From: Halopelagius fulvigenes
Lineage (GTDB): Archaea > Halobacteriota > Halobacteria > Halobacteriales > Haloferacaceae
Assembly (NCBI RefSeq): GCF_042662625.1
Contig: NZ_JBHSXH010000015.1
Location: forward strand, 496,001-560,000
Length of the DNA: 64,000 bases
Direction of reading: 5' to 3'
Part shown: positions 1 to 8,736 of the stretch, one piece after another
Position numbering within the stretch: the stretch's first letter is position 1
How the letters are laid out: each line of letters starts with the position of its first letter
The notes under the pieces: generated by a model
Databases searched by the model: none
Seen by the model: only the letters and a program-made list of their open reading frames with translations
What the model was told of the DNA's origin: nothing
Position numbers and translations under genes: made by a program

Positions 1-420
1 GCGGGCTCCTCGTACATCGCCCGCACCGCGGCCGTCAACCCGAACCAGGCGAAGGAGATAATCGTCGAAGCCATCGAGCACGACGGCTTCAGCCACGTGG
101 ACTTCCTCACGCAGTGTCCGACGTGGAACAAGGACGCGAAGCAGTACGTCCCGTACATCGACATCAACGAGTCCGAGGACTACGACATCGACGTCCACGA
201 CCGGCGGTCCGCCTCCGAGATGATGTACGAGACGGAGAACGCGCTTCACGAGGGAACCGTCCTCACCGGCCGGTACTACATCGACGACGAGCGACTCTCC
301 TACCAGCAGGAGAAGAAACGCATCGGCGAGATGCCCGAAGAACCGCTGGCGGAGCGGTACTTCGACGAGGACCACGAGTGGGAGCGCTCCCACGACATGT
401 GGCTCGACAAGCACAAGTAA
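1..420 (+). CDS. korB: 2-oxoacid:ferredoxin oxidoreductase, beta subunit (C-terminal part)
   Basis: Reading is open from base 1 and ends at TAA 418-420, so the gene starts before the window. About 139 residues are visible. They include an alanine/asparagine-rich helix (ARTAAVNPNQ), the segment DGFSHVDFLTQCPTWN that is typical near the end of archaeal 2-oxoglutarate/pyruvate:ferredoxin oxidoreductase beta chains, and an acidic tail. In this family the beta subunit binds thiamine diphosphate and works with an alpha subunit in ferredoxin-linked oxidative decarboxylation; the alpha gene would be expected just upstream, outside the window. Substrate cannot be told from this fragment, so the Kor rather than Por assignment is tentative. 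Confidence 0.85.
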   Translation, partial: AGSSYIARTAAVNPNQAKEIIVEAIEHDGFSHVDFLTQCPTWNKDAKQYVPYIDINESEDYDIDVHDRRSASEMMYETENALHEGTVLTGRYYIDDERLSYQQEKKRIGEMPEEPLAERYFDEDHEWERSHDMWLDKHK

Positions 421-492
421 CGGTCGGCTCGCGGCCCAGACGCCCTTCGCGCGGCGTTTTCCGTCGGATGGAGAACCGTTTTCGCATTCGCA

Positions 493-503
493 ACATATTT
501 TTT
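493..503 (+). promoter_or_regulatory. TATA-like promoter element of the Lrp gene
   Basis: The A/T run ACATATTTTTT lies 23-33 nt before the ATG at 526, in otherwise GC-rich sequence. That spacing suggests a leaderless or nearly leaderless transcript, which is common in haloarchaea. Confidence 0.55.
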
Positions 504-525
504 CCGTGGAGCAAAAGCTACCTCC

Positions 526-954
526 ATGGAAGCCACGTCTACGCAGGGGCGCATCCTCGCCGTCTTGGAGGACGACGCACAGGCGTCGTACGCCGAGATA
601 GCGGACAGGGCGGGCGTCTCGAAACCCACGGTTCGGAAGTACATCCAGCAGCTCGAAGAGGAGGGCGTCATCGTCGGCTACTCCGCCGACGTGGACCCGA
701 AGAAGCTCTCCGGGCAGTCCATCGCTCTCGTCGGCATCGACGTCTCCTCGGACAGCTACGTCGAGGCGACGCGGGAACTGAAGGAGTTAGAGTCGGTGGA
801 CGCCCTCTACACCTCCTCCGGGGACCACATGCTCATGGCGGAGGTCCGGGCCGCCGACGGCGACGCCCTCGGCGACGTCATCTCCGAGTCGATACTCGAC
901 ATCGACGGCGTCACCGCCGCCCACCCGTCGTTCCTGCAGGAGCGACTGAAGTGA
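526..954 (+). CDS. Lrp/AsnC family transcriptional regulator
   Basis: 142 residues, the standard length for an Lrp/AsnC regulator. Residues 1-50 form a winged helix-turn-helix (ASYAEIADRAGVSKPTVRKY is the HTH core) and residues about 65-135 form the alpha/beta RAM ligand-binding domain. The domain order and the GVIVGYSADVDP linker after the wing are typical. It follows the ferredoxin oxidoreductase gene by about 105 nt with its own TATA-like element, so regulation of central 2-oxoacid or amino-acid metabolism is possible but not shown. The effector is unknown. Confidence 0.9.
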   Translation: MEATSTQGRILAVLEDDAQASYAEIADRAGVSKPTVRKYIQQLEEEGVIVGYSADVDPKKLSGQSIALVGIDVSSDSYVEATRELKELESVDALYTSSGDHMLMAEVRAADGDALGDVISESILDIDGVTAAHPSFLQERLK

Positions 955-1114
955 GGATTCGACGCCCGCGTCCTCCGGTCTGATTCTCTCGCGGGTGCGC
1001 CCACTCGTCTCTCGCCGACCGCCGACCCGATAGCGGACGCTCCCCGACGGCGACCGGTCGGCGCGAACCACTTTCACTCCGCTTTGGGAACGCTCAGTAC
1101 CCTCCGGTACCCAC

Positions 1115-2521
1115 GTGGTGGTGATGGCGGGGGAGACGCTTCCGGGTGTGGACGACGGCGACGAGTCGGGAGCGCCGCGTATCGTCCTCCACGTCGATAT
1201 GGACTGCTTCTACGCCTCCTGCGAACGCCTCCGCGAACCCGAACTCCGCGGCGAACCCGTCGTCGTCGGGATGGGCTACGAGTCCGGCGAGACGTTCGGC
1301 GCGGTGGCGACGGCGAGCTACGAGGCGCGGGAGTACGGCGTCGAGAGCGCGCAACCCATCTCGCAGGCCCTCGACCGCCTGCCGCGCGTCGAGACGGCCG
1401 AGGACCCCTCGGAGGCGGGGTACTACCGACCCGTGGACATCGAGTACTACAAGTCCGTCGCGGCGGAGGTCAAGGAGATTCTCCACGACTGCGCCGACGT
1501 GGTTCGGGAGGTGAGCATCGACGAGGCGTACCTCGACGTGACCGACAGAACGTCGTGGGAGACGACGCCCGACGGCGACCGAACGCTCGCGGAGGGGTTC
1601 GCCCGCCACGTGAAACAGCGAATCGACAGGGAGGTGGGCGTCACCGCCAGCGTCGGCGTCGCGCCCAACATGTCCGCCGCGAAGGTGGCCAGCGACTACA
1701 ACAAGCCGAACGGACTCGTGGTCGTCCGCCCCGGCGAGGTACGCTCCTTCCTCGCGCCCCTCTCCGTCGAGGAGGTGCACGGCGTCGGGCCGGTCACCGC
1801 CCGCGAACTCGGCGAGATGGGCATCGAGACGGCGGGCGAGTTGGCCGCGGCGGACCCCAACGAGGTGGCGTCGAAGTTCGGGTCGCGGGGACGTGAACTC
1901 CGCAGTCGCGCCCGCGGCGACGACGACAGGGAGGTGACGCCCGCGGGCCGACCGAAGAGCCTCTCGCGGGAGTCGGCGTTCGCCGAGGCGACGACGGACG
2001 CCGAGAAGAAACGCGAGGTGGTGTCCGCACTCGCGGCGGACGTGGCCGAACGCGCCCGGAGTCGCGGCGCGATGTACCGCACCATCGGCATCAAGGTGGT
2101 CCTCCCGCCGTACGACGTGAACACGCGCGAACGGTCGCTGTCGGGGCCGGTGGACGAACCGCCCCTCGTCGAGGACGTCGCCCTCGACCTCCTCTCGGAG
2201 TTCGACGACGAGGCGGCGCGGAAGGTGGGCGTCCGCGTCTCGAACCTCTCGTTCGCCGACGCCGACCAGTCGAGCCTCGACGGGTGGGAAGCGGCGGGGT
2301 CGGAGTCGGCGTCGGCGGAAGCCGAGACGGACGCGGGAACGACCCCCGCGGCGGCGAAGTCCGACGGCGGGACGGCGACGCGCGACTCCGAGGGGTCGCC
2401 GACGCTGACCGACTTCGAGGCGGAGGCGGGGTCTCGTTCCGAAGCGGAGTCGGCTGCCGAATCGGAGTCGAAGGCCGCCGGAGACGCCGACGGGCAGGCG
2501 TCGTTGGGCCAGTTCGAGTAG
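1115..2521 (+). CDS. dinB: Y-family DNA polymerase IV (translesion polymerase)
   Basis: 468 residues. The palm carries VDMDCFYASCE near residue 28 (first metal-binding Asp with steric-gate region) and SIDEAYLD near residue 134 (catalytic Asp-Glu), followed by a helix-hairpin-helix thumb (EVHGVGPVTARELGEMG) and a little-finger domain to about residue 370. The last 100 residues are a low-complexity acidic Ala/Ser/Glu tail ending QASLGQFE, which resembles a degenerate PCNA-interacting peptide. Known members copy past DNA lesions with low fidelity. Several in-frame starts are possible (GTG 1115, 1118, 1121; ATG 1124); the real start could be any of these. It stands alone, 73 nt before a HerA-like ATPase gene on the same strand. 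Confidence 0.95.
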   Translation: MVVMAGETLPGVDDGDESGAPRIVLHVDMDCFYASCERLREPELRGEPVVVGMGYESGETFGAVATASYEAREYGVESAQPISQALDRLPRVETAEDPSEAGYYRPVDIEYYKSVAAEVKEILHDCADVVREVSIDEAYLDVTDRTSWETTPDGDRTLAEGFARHVKQRIDREVGVTASVGVAPNMSAAKVASDYNKPNGLVVVRPGEVRSFLAPLSVEEVHGVGPVTARELGEMGIETAGELAAADPNEVASKFGSRGRELRSRARGDDDREVTPAGRPKSLSRESAFAEATTDAEKKREVVSALAADVAERARSRGAMYRTIGIKVVLPPYDVNTRERSLSGPVDEPPLVEDVALDLLSEFDDEAARKVGVRVSNLSFADADQSSLDGWEAAGSESASAEAETDAGTTPAAAKSDGGTATRDSEGSPTLTDFEAEAGSRSEAESAAESESKAAGDADGQASLGQFE

Positions 2522-2594
2522 CGCTCGCCGGCGTCTGACGGGCGGCGGACGGGAAGGGAGGAACTATGAGGCGCGACGATGACGCGTCGGGTAG

Positions 2595-4352
2595 ATGACG
2601 GAGGATACCGAGACGATCACCGTCGCGGACATAAGCGAGGGCGTCGGCGGCAAGGGGGACGCCGAACCCGGGACCGAGGTGGACCTCCCCGTCGTGGACA
2701 TCCTCACGGGCCGCGGGTTCGTGACCGGGAAGTCCGGGTCCGGGAAGTCGAACACCGCGTCGGTGATAATCGAGAAACTGCTGTCGAACAACTTCCCGGT
2801 CCTCATCGTGGACACCGACGGGGAGTACTACGGCCTCAAAGAGCAGTTCGAGTTGCTCCACGCCGGCGCGGACGACGAGTGCGACATCCAGGTCAGTTCG
2901 GAGCACGCAGAGAAGATAGCGGGGTTGGCACTCGAACAGAACGTGCCCATCATCCTCGACGTGTCGGGCTACCTCGACGAGGGCGACGCGCAGGAACTTG
3001 TCACCGAGGTGGCGAAGAACCTCTTCGCGAAGGAGAAGAAACTGAAGAAGCCGTTCCTGATGCTCGTCGAGGAGTGCCACGAGTACATCCCCGAGGGCGG
3101 CGGCATGGACGAGGCCGGGAAGATGCTCATCAAGATAGGCAAGCGGGGCCGAAAACACGGCCTCGGCATCGTCGGCATCAGCCAACGCCCCGCCGACGTG
3201 AAGAAGGACTTCATCACCCAGTGCGACTGGCTCGTCTGGCACCGACTCACGTGGCAGAACGACACGAAGGTCGTCGGGCGAATCTTGGGCTCTGAGTACT
3301 CCGACGCCATCGAGGAGATGGGCAACGGCGAGGGCTTCCTCGTCACGGACTGGTCGGAGTCGATCCGCCGCGTCCAGTTCAGGAAGAAACAGACGTTCGA
3401 CGCGGGGGCGACGCCCGGACTCGACGACTTCGAACGCCCCGACCTGAAGTCCGTGGACGGCAACCTCGTCTCCGAACTGCAGAACATCTCCGACGAGAAG
3501 GCGCGCCGGGAGAGCCGGATCGCCGAACTCAGACAGGAGTTGGACAAGAAGGAGGCGAGAATCCGCGAACTGGAGCGAGAGTTAGAGGAGGCTCGGGACC
3601 TCTCGAACATGGCCGACCAGTTCGCGCAGGCGATGTTCCGGAAGGCGGAGGCCCCGTACCGCGGCGGAGAGGGACGCAACCTGAAGCGACCGACGGAGAA
3701 ACAGGCCGCACTCGGCGAGTACGACGAGGCGGACGACGCGGCGACGGACGCCTCCGCGACGGGCGACGCGCCCACGCCCGCGGACGGTGACGAGGCGGCC
3801 CCCGCGGACGACGCGGTGGACGGCGAGGCGGTGGACGCCGCGGTCACCTCGGCGGCCGCCGGCGCGTACCCCGGGCTCGACGTCGCGGCGACGGACGCCG
3901 CCGGCGAGGAGTTCGACGTCGAACCCGAACGCGCCCACGAGAACCTCGCGGGCCTGACCGGGCGGGAGGACGTGATAGAGCGACTGCGAAACGTCGTCCG
4001 GTCGATGCACCCCGTCTCCCGTCGGATGCTCGCGTTCTACCGCGAGGTGGACGCCTGCGACCCGGTGGACGCCCACGTCGCGGCCGGGCAGGTGGGCGAC
4101 AAACACCTCGCATACGGGCGGAACGCCCCCCTCCGACGCGCCGGGTTCGTCGAACACGTCGGCCGCGGGCGGTACGCCTACGCGCTACCGGATCTCGTCC
4201 GCGAGGAGTTCGCCGACCGCTTGGACGAGGGCGAACTCCGGGAGGTGGTCTCCGCCGTCGAACGGTCGTTCGTCCCGACGATGGTGGACGAGGAGGAGAG
4301 CGACCCGGCCGACGGCGAGGACGCCGACGCGGAAGTCGAAGCTGACGACTGA
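2595..4352 (+). CDS. HerA-like ATPase (DUF87 family)
   Basis: 585 residues. The Walker A loop GKSGSGKS is at residues 45-52 and a Walker B-type segment FLMLVEECHEYIP near 155; IVGISQRPADVKKD matches the sensor/arginine region of HerA/FtsK-type ATPases. Residues about 300-345 are a charged coiled coil (RESRIAELRQELDKKEARIR). After an acidic Ala/Asp-rich linker there is a C-terminal domain (about 435-560) that looks like a winged-helix module. Unlike canonical DNA-repair HerA there is no NurA or Mre11-Rad50 next to it, so the role (DNA translocation or repair) is an inference. It is probably co-oriented with, possibly co-transcribed with, the translesion polymerase gene. Confidence 0.85.
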   Translation: MTEDTETITVADISEGVGGKGDAEPGTEVDLPVVDILTGRGFVTGKSGSGKSNTASVIIEKLLSNNFPVLIVDTDGEYYGLKEQFELLHAGADDECDIQVSSEHAEKIAGLALEQNVPIILDVSGYLDEGDAQELVTEVAKNLFAKEKKLKKPFLMLVEECHEYIPEGGGMDEAGKMLIKIGKRGRKHGLGIVGISQRPADVKKDFITQCDWLVWHRLTWQNDTKVVGRILGSEYSDAIEEMGNGEGFLVTDWSESIRRVQFRKKQTFDAGATPGLDDFERPDLKSVDGNLVSELQNISDEKARRESRIAELRQELDKKEARIRELERELEEARDLSNMADQFAQAMFRKAEAPYRGGEGRNLKRPTEKQAALGEYDEADDAATDASATGDAPTPADGDEAAPADDAVDGEAVDAAVTSAAAGAYPGLDVAATDAAGEEFDVEPERAHENLAGLTGREDVIERLRNVVRSMHPVSRRMLAFYREVDACDPVDAHVAAGQVGDKHLAYGRNAPLRRAGFVEHVGRGRYAYALPDLVREEFADRLDEGELREVVSAVERSFVPTMVDEEESDPADGEDADAEVEADD

Positions 4353-4429
4353 GCCGCGGTCGAATCGAGGGCGACCGACGACCGAATCGTCGCTGCCGGC
4401 GTCGAAGCCGACCGCGGGCGGAGAAGGGT

Positions 4430-4699
4430 TCAAACGCCGGTCGAGACATCCACGGTCCTGTCCGCTCGGACGGTCACGTCGCACCCGGCGTACCGGAAGG
4501 TAATCTCCCCGTTCGCGTCCGGTGCGGAAAAGAGCGCGTTCAAGGCGTCGGGGTCCACCGCCCAGTACAACGGCGGCAGCTCGACCGCCGGCACGTCCGT
4601 GGCGGCACTGACCGCTTCGACGACGGCGCGCATCGTCGCCCCCGCGTTCGTCCCTGACTTGTTCAAATTCTCTGATTCCGATACGTCATCTCGCTGCAT
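4430..4699 (-). CDS. HalOD1 output domain protein
   Basis: 89 residues. The core is the haloarchaeal HalOD1 domain: a helix (AVVEAVSAATDVPAVELPPLY), then AVDPDALNALFSAP and a short beta meander ITFRYAGCDVTVRADRTV. HalOD1 proteins are small stand-alone outputs presumed to act in haloarchaeal signal transduction; the biochemical activity is unknown. A second copy lies at 18485-18748. The gene is convergent with the HerA-like ATPase (77 nt gap). Confidence 0.85.
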   Translation of the reverse strand: MQRDDVSESENLNKSGTNAGATMRAVVEAVSAATDVPAVELPPLYWAVDPDALNALFSAPDANGEITFRYAGCDVTVRADRTVDVSTGV

Positions 4700-4828
4700 C
4701 TACCATGACATAAGCGTTCGTCAGACGTTGAATTCTGCCCGAAGGCGAGGGGATTATACGTCCGGTGTCCGCTCGGGACGCCCGCGAGTCGCCCGAAAGC
4801 GCCTCGACCGAGGGCGGTTCGCGTCCGA

Positions 4829-5473
4829 TTACAGCGGTTCGACGAGGTCTTCGAGGGCCGCGCGCGGGTCGTCGGCCTTGGCGACGCCGGAGGCGAGCAA
4901 GATGCCCGTCGCGCCGAGATCGCCGGCGGCCTCGACGTCGTCGCCCGAGGAGATGCCCGCGCCGCAGAACACCTCGACGTTCTCGTCGACGCTCTCGGCC
5001 GCCTCGACGGCGTCCTCGACGATATCGGGGTCGGCGGTGGCGACGGAGACGTCGCCGCCGATGAGTTCCGGCGGTTCGACCGCGACGGAGTCGGGACCGA
5101 GGGCCGCGGCGGCACCGATCTGAGCCGGGTTGTTCGCACAGACGCAGGTTTCGAGTCCGGCGCGTTCGGCGGCGCGGACGGACCCGTCGATGTCGGCGAG
5201 TTTGAGTCGCTTCTCGGAGTGGTTGATGAGGGTTCCTTCGGCACCGGCCTCGGCCACCGCCTCGGCGAGGGTGCTTCCGGTGTGGCTTCCGTGGCCGTTG
5301 GGGTCCACGTGCTGTGCCCACGTTTCGACGCCCGTCTCGGCGACGCGGGCGATGTCGGCGGCCTGCGGGGAGACGGCGATGCGGACGCCGGACTCCTCGG
5401 ACACCTCGCGGGCCGCGGTCGCTACTTCGATGGGGTCGCACGGGTACGCCTTGAGATTGACGAGGATGAACAC
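4829..5473 (-). CDS. tpiA: Triosephosphate isomerase
   Basis: 214 residues beginning at GTG 5473 (MFILVNLKAYP). The reading frame stays open 43 codons upstream, but that extension is Ser/Arg-rich and unlike the family, so the GTG start is chosen. Catalytic residues are visible: Lys8 in VNLK, His85 in INHSEKR and Glu133 in VEPPELIG, and the phosphate-binding glycine loops (CGAGISSG, LASGVAKA) are present. The length matches short archaeal enzymes rather than the 250-residue bacterial form. It interconverts dihydroxyacetone phosphate and glyceraldehyde 3-phosphate in the cytosol. Confidence 0.95.
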   Translation of the reverse strand: MFILVNLKAYPCDPIEVATAAREVSEESGVRIAVSPQAADIARVAETGVETWAQHVDPNGHGSHTGSTLAEAVAEAGAEGTLINHSEKRLKLADIDGSVRAAERAGLETCVCANNPAQIGAAAALGPDSVAVEPPELIGGDVSVATADPDIVEDAVEAAESVDENVEVFCGAGISSGDDVEAAGDLGATGILLASGVAKADDPRAALEDLVEPL

Positions 5474-5576
5474 GCGTTCGTGTCGGGTCTCCGCCGAGAA
5501 ATAGGTTAATCTTCGGCGTCGGTTCCGCGGAACTTCTCTCGAACGGGAAGTCGATCGGAGAGACGAGGAAAGCGGG

Positions 5577-5714
5577 TTACTGGACCAACTTGAACTCGAC
5601 ACGATGTCGGTCGCCGCACTCCTCCCGGTGCGTCTCCCGAACGTCGAGAACGTCGTCCAACTCGCCCACCTCTCGCCGGAGACCGCACTCGATGCACGTC
5701 ACTGTGTACGTCAT
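5577..5714 (-). CDS. Small zinc-finger-like protein, 45 residues
   Basis: A short frame from ATG 5712-5714 to TAA 5577-5579 in the gap between MBF1 and tpiA. The protein starts MTYTVTCIEC and has Cys7-x2-Cys10 followed by His29-x3-Cys33, a plausible single zinc site, and ends in a basic strand (FKLVQ). Acidic/basic residue balance and codon use look like real haloarchaeal coding sequence. Small proteins with one or two CxxC pairs are common in haloarchaea and mostly uncharacterised. Function unknown. Confidence 0.7.
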   Translation of the reverse strand: MTYTVTCIECGLRREVGELDDVLDVRETHREECGDRHRVEFKLVQ

Positions 5715-5888
5715 CTTACTCGTCTCGGTCGGTGCCCCCTCGGGTCACTTAGGATGCCGCGTTCACTCGGAAGATCAACAGCCGTCGGTTACCCGAAACG
5801 ACTCGGCCGGAGGCGTCGCACGGGTAGCGCCACCGCTGGAGGGAGTCGGTGTCCAAAGAACGCGTCGAATCGGGGCGTCGCGGTCCGC

Positions 5889-6419
5889 TCAGTCCTTGCG
5901 CTTGACCACGTCGCCGAGCGTCGTCGTCGTGGAGGAACCGCCCGACCACTCCTCCTCGTCGTCGTCCGCGCCTTCGACGAGGGAGATGTCGAGTTTCTTC
6001 TCCAGTTTCTTCCGGACGGAGTCCGGGGGGAGGATGTCGCCGCGTTCGAGTTTGCGGATGAGGCTCGCCTTCTCGTTGAGCGACTGCGCGAGGTCCTCCT
6101 GACTGAGGCCGCGTCCCTCGCGGGCCTCGCGGATCCGGTCGTCGTAGTCCGCCGCGATTTCGTCCATGTCGTCGAACATGTCCCGGCGTCGGCGCTTCGA
6201 CCCGCCGGAACTGCCTCCGGTTCCGCCGGAGGAACTCGACGAGGACGAGGACGAAGAACTCGACGTGGAGTACTTCGTCGAGGCCGACGAGGAACTCGAC
6301 TCAGTGCGGACCTCGGTACCGAACTCGGCGCAGTCGTCACAGAGTTCGAGTTCGGCCCCTTCAACCTTGACCGTCTTCAGCGACGGTCGCTCCTTGCCGC
6401 ACATCTCGCATTGGGGCAT
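5889..6419 (-). CDS. Multiprotein bridging factor 1 (archaeal MBF1)
   Basis: 176 residues. The N terminus is a zinc ribbon (MPQCEMCG and LCDDC, four cysteines), followed by a long Ser/Gly-rich linker (about residues 60-80) and a Cro/C1-type HTH at about 100-155 (REGRGLSQEDLAQSLNEKASLIRKLE). This is the archaeal TIGR00270 architecture. Eukaryotic MBF1 bridges activators to TBP; archaeal MBF1 is associated with the translation/transcription machinery, with the precise role unsettled. A TATA element lies 22 nt upstream. Confidence 0.95.
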   Translation of the reverse strand: MPQCEMCGKERPSLKTVKVEGAELELCDDCAEFGTEVRTESSSSSASTKYSTSSSSSSSSSSSSGGTGGSSGGSKRRRRDMFDDMDEIAADYDDRIREAREGRGLSQEDLAQSLNEKASLIRKLERGDILPPDSVRKKLEKKLDISLVEGADDDEEEWSGGSSTTTTLGDVVKRKD

Positions 6420-6440
6420 ACCATCTCATAGCCGAGGGCG

Positions 6441-6450
6441 CGATATAAAA
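6441..6450 (-). promoter_or_regulatory. TATA box of the MBF1 gene
   Basis: On the minus strand TTTTATATCG lies 22-31 nt before the ATG at 6419. It is the only A/T block in the 57-nt gap and fits a leaderless haloarchaeal promoter. Confidence 0.7.
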
Positions 6451-6476
6451 GGCACGACGCGAAGTAGTCGGATTCG

Positions 6477-7076
6477 TCAGGTGAGGTCGCTCATCGCGCC
6501 CCAGAACCGCTGGAGCGCGGTGAAGTGGCCGATGACCGCGAAGAAACCCAGCAGTAGTTCGACGGGGTGGAAGCCGAGGAGGCTCTGGACCGCCGCGGCG
6601 ACGAACGCGACGATACCGATGAGCGCCAACCGGTCGGCGCGGCCGACGAGGCCGCCGTACTCTCTGCCCAGCCCGACGGCCTGAATCTGCGTCCCGAGGT
6701 AGGAGGTCATCAGGACGCCCGTGACTGCGGCGAGGCCGAGGGCCCACGACCCGACGCCCGCCGCGAGGCCGACGAGCATGGCGATGTCGGCGTACCGGTC
6801 GAGGACGTGGTCCAACAGGTCGCCGCCCTCGCTGGCGACGCCCTGCGCCCGCGCGAGTGCGCCGTCGACGAGGTCCAACCAGCCGTTGAGGAAGACGAAC
6901 ACGCCGCCGAGGGCGTACCAGACGGGGTCGGCGGCCGCGAACGCGCCGCCGGCGGCGACGGCGAACCCGAACGCGACGACGCTCACGCCGTCCGGCGAGA
7001 GGCCGAGGCGGTCGGCGACGCTGACGAAGGGGTCGAGCAGTCGGTCCGCGACGGAGCGGTACTGGTCGAGCGTCAT
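6477..7076 (-). CDS. CDP-alcohol phosphatidyltransferase family protein
   Basis: 199 residues with about six membrane segments. The family signature DG-x2-AR-x8-G-x3-D-x3-D is complete (DGALAR, then GDLLDHVLD, around residues 68-90), so the metal/CDP site is intact. These enzymes transfer a phosphatidyl-type group from a CDP-lipid to an alcohol such as glycerol 3-phosphate, inositol phosphate or serine in polar lipid synthesis; which alcohol is used here cannot be read. Its ATG overlaps the stop codon of the AK6-type kinase gene (ATGA), so it is the last gene of the hisC operon. Confidence 0.9.
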   Translation of the reverse strand: MTLDQYRSVADRLLDPFVSVADRLGLSPDGVSVVAFGFAVAAGGAFAAADPVWYALGGVFVFLNGWLDLVDGALARAQGVASEGGDLLDHVLDRYADIAMLVGLAAGVGSWALGLAAVTGVLMTSYLGTQIQAVGLGREYGGLVGRADRLALIGIVAFVAAAVQSLLGFHPVELLLGFFAVIGHFTALQRFWGAMSDLT

Positions 7077-7585
7077 AGGTAGTCGATGAAGTCGACGGTG
7101 CCGACGCGCGGGTCCGTCTCACCTTCGACGGCGGCGACGACGTCCTCGGCGACGGCTTCGGGGTCCCGGTCGGTCGTGTCTATCTCGTAGACGGCGTCCT
7201 CGCCGAACCGCTCGACGGTCTCCGCGAGAACCACGTCGAGCGCTTCGCTCTCCGCATTTTCGCGCGCCTTCGCCTCGGTCTCGCCCCGGTCGAGCAGTCG
7301 GCGTTCCAGTTCCTCGGGGTGACAGCGCAGGACGACGGCCGCCTCGGCGTCGAAGTGGTGCGCGAGGTGGGATTCGAGGACGCCGTCCCACTCGCCCAAC
7401 CACTCGGCGACGGCGTCCAAGTCGGTCACGAGCGAATCCCGTTCGGCGTCGCGTTCGGTGAACAGTTTCTCCTCGCGGATGGCGTCGTTGAGGTGGATCA
7501 CGTCCAGCCCGGTTCTGTCGGCGACTGCCTCGCTGACCGTCGTCTTCCCGGTTCCGGGCGTGCCGGTGAGTGCGACGCGCGTCAC
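7073..7585 (-). CDS. AK6/Fap7-type adenylate kinase family protein
   Basis: 170 residues from GTG 7585 (VTRVALTGTPGTGKTT); the P-loop GTPGTGKT is at residues 8-15. HLNDAIREEKLF and the Asp/Glu-rich centre match the AK6/Fap7 nucleotide kinase group, which in archaea and eukaryotes combines adenylate kinase/ATPase activity with a role in small-subunit rRNA maturation. The frame is open far upstream inside hisC on the same strand, but the GTG overlapping the hisC stop (GTGA) and placing the P-loop at residue 8 is clearly the start. It sits between hisC and the phosphatidyltransferase gene with 4-nt overlaps on both sides. Confidence 0.9.
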   Translation of the reverse strand: MTRVALTGTPGTGKTTVSEAVADRTGLDVIHLNDAIREEKLFTERDAERDSLVTDLDAVAEWLGEWDGVLESHLAHHFDAEAAVVLRCHPEELERRLLDRGETEAKARENAESEALDVVLAETVERFGEDAVYEIDTTDRDPEAVAEDVVAAVEGETDPRVGTVDFIDYL

Positions 7586-8679
7586 GCCCGCGTCCCCTCC
7601 GCGGCGACGTCGGCGACGACGTCGTTCAGCACTTCCACGGCCCGTCTCGTCTCCTCGCGCGTCCCACAGGAGACGCGGACGCACTCCGGCAGGCCGAAAC
7701 TGGAGGTGTCGCGGACGATGACGCCGCGGCGTTGCGCCGCCTCCGCGACGGCCGTCCCGTCGCCGACTTCCACGAGGACGAAGTTGCCGCCGGAGGGCCA
7801 CGTCCGCGCGTCGAGTTCGTCGCGGTAGTACTCTCGCGCCCACGCCGCCGTCTCGACCGACTCCTCGACGTGTTTCTCGTCGTCGAGGGCGGCGAGGGCG
7901 GCTCGGCAGGCGATTTCGTTCGCGGCGAAGGGCGTGTTCACCCGCGCGTAGGCGTCGCCCCACGCCTCGGGGACGACGGCGTACCCGATGCGCAGGCCGG
8001 CGAGGCCGTACGCCTTCGAGAACGTGCGCGTCACCGCGAGGTTGTCGTACTCCGAGAGGAGTTCGACCGCCGACGGTTCCGCCGAGTACTCGCCGTACGC
8101 CTCGTCCGCGACGACGAGGGTGCGGTCTTCGACCGATTCGAGCAGTTCGACTATCTCGTCGCGGGCCATCACCGACCCCGTGGGGTTGTGCGGCGTCGTG
8201 ACGTAGACGATTCGCTCGTCGTCGTACGCGTCGAGGACTCCGGCGGCCGTCTGCGCGAAGTCGTCGTCCTTTGAGACGGCGTACTCGGCGGCGTCGCCGT
8301 GGTGGTACCGCGCCGACATCGAGTAGTAGGCGAACCCCGGCGTCGGCACCAACACGCGGTCGTCCGGTTCGAGAAACGCCCGCGAGAGGTAATCGAGCGC
8401 GCCGTCCGCGCCCGGTCCGACCCACACCTGTTCGGGCGAGACGTCCCACTTCGCCGCCAGTCGCTCCGTGAGGTCCGTGTGCGACGTCTTCGGGTAGACG
8501 TTCACGTCGGGGGCGGCGTCCTCCACCGCGGCCACCGCCGCCGGCGACGGCCCGTGGGGGTTCTCGTTCGACGACAGCTTCGTCAACTCGTCGGGGTCCA
8601 ACCCGAGTTCGCGGGCCACCTCCTCGGTCCCGCGCCCGGGTACGTACGCCTCGTGCGCGGAGAGGTCCCTCGGCATCAT
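7582..8679 (-). CDS. hisC: Histidinol-phosphate aminotransferase
   Basis: 365 residues, class I/II PLP aminotransferase of the HisC group. Visible landmarks are KLSSNENPHGPSP near residue 34 (substrate phosphate/N-terminal signature), PHNPTG near 163, DEAYGEY near 192 and the PLP lysine Lys222 in TFSKAYGLAGLR. It converts imidazole-acetol phosphate to histidinol phosphate. Other his genes are not in the window, which is usual for haloarchaea with scattered his genes. First gene of a three-gene operon with overlapping stop/start codons. Met1 or Met2 could be the start. Confidence 0.93.
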   Translation of the reverse strand: MMPRDLSAHEAYVPGRGTEEVARELGLDPDELTKLSSNENPHGPSPAAVAAVEDAAPDVNVYPKTSHTDLTERLAAKWDVSPEQVWVGPGADGALDYLSRAFLEPDDRVLVPTPGFAYYSMSARYHHGDAAEYAVSKDDDFAQTAAGVLDAYDDERIVYVTTPHNPTGSVMARDEIVELLESVEDRTLVVADEAYGEYSAEPSAVELLSEYDNLAVTRTFSKAYGLAGLRIGYAVVPEAWGDAYARVNTPFAANEIACRAALAALDDEKHVEESVETAAWAREYYRDELDARTWPSGGNFVLVEVGDGTAVAEAAQRRGVIVRDTSSFGLPECVRVSCGTREETRRAVEVLNDVVADVAAEGTRA

Positions 8680-8736
8680 ATGGTCGAACGATACTCCCGG
8701 CGGTTCTTAAGGGTGCTTACACCGGACGGCGGCGGC

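Noticed and set aside
7586..8449. Open frame preceding the AK6-type kinase on the minus strand
   Set aside because: Arg/Gly-rich shadow of hisC in another frame; the GTG at 7585 places the P-loop correctly.
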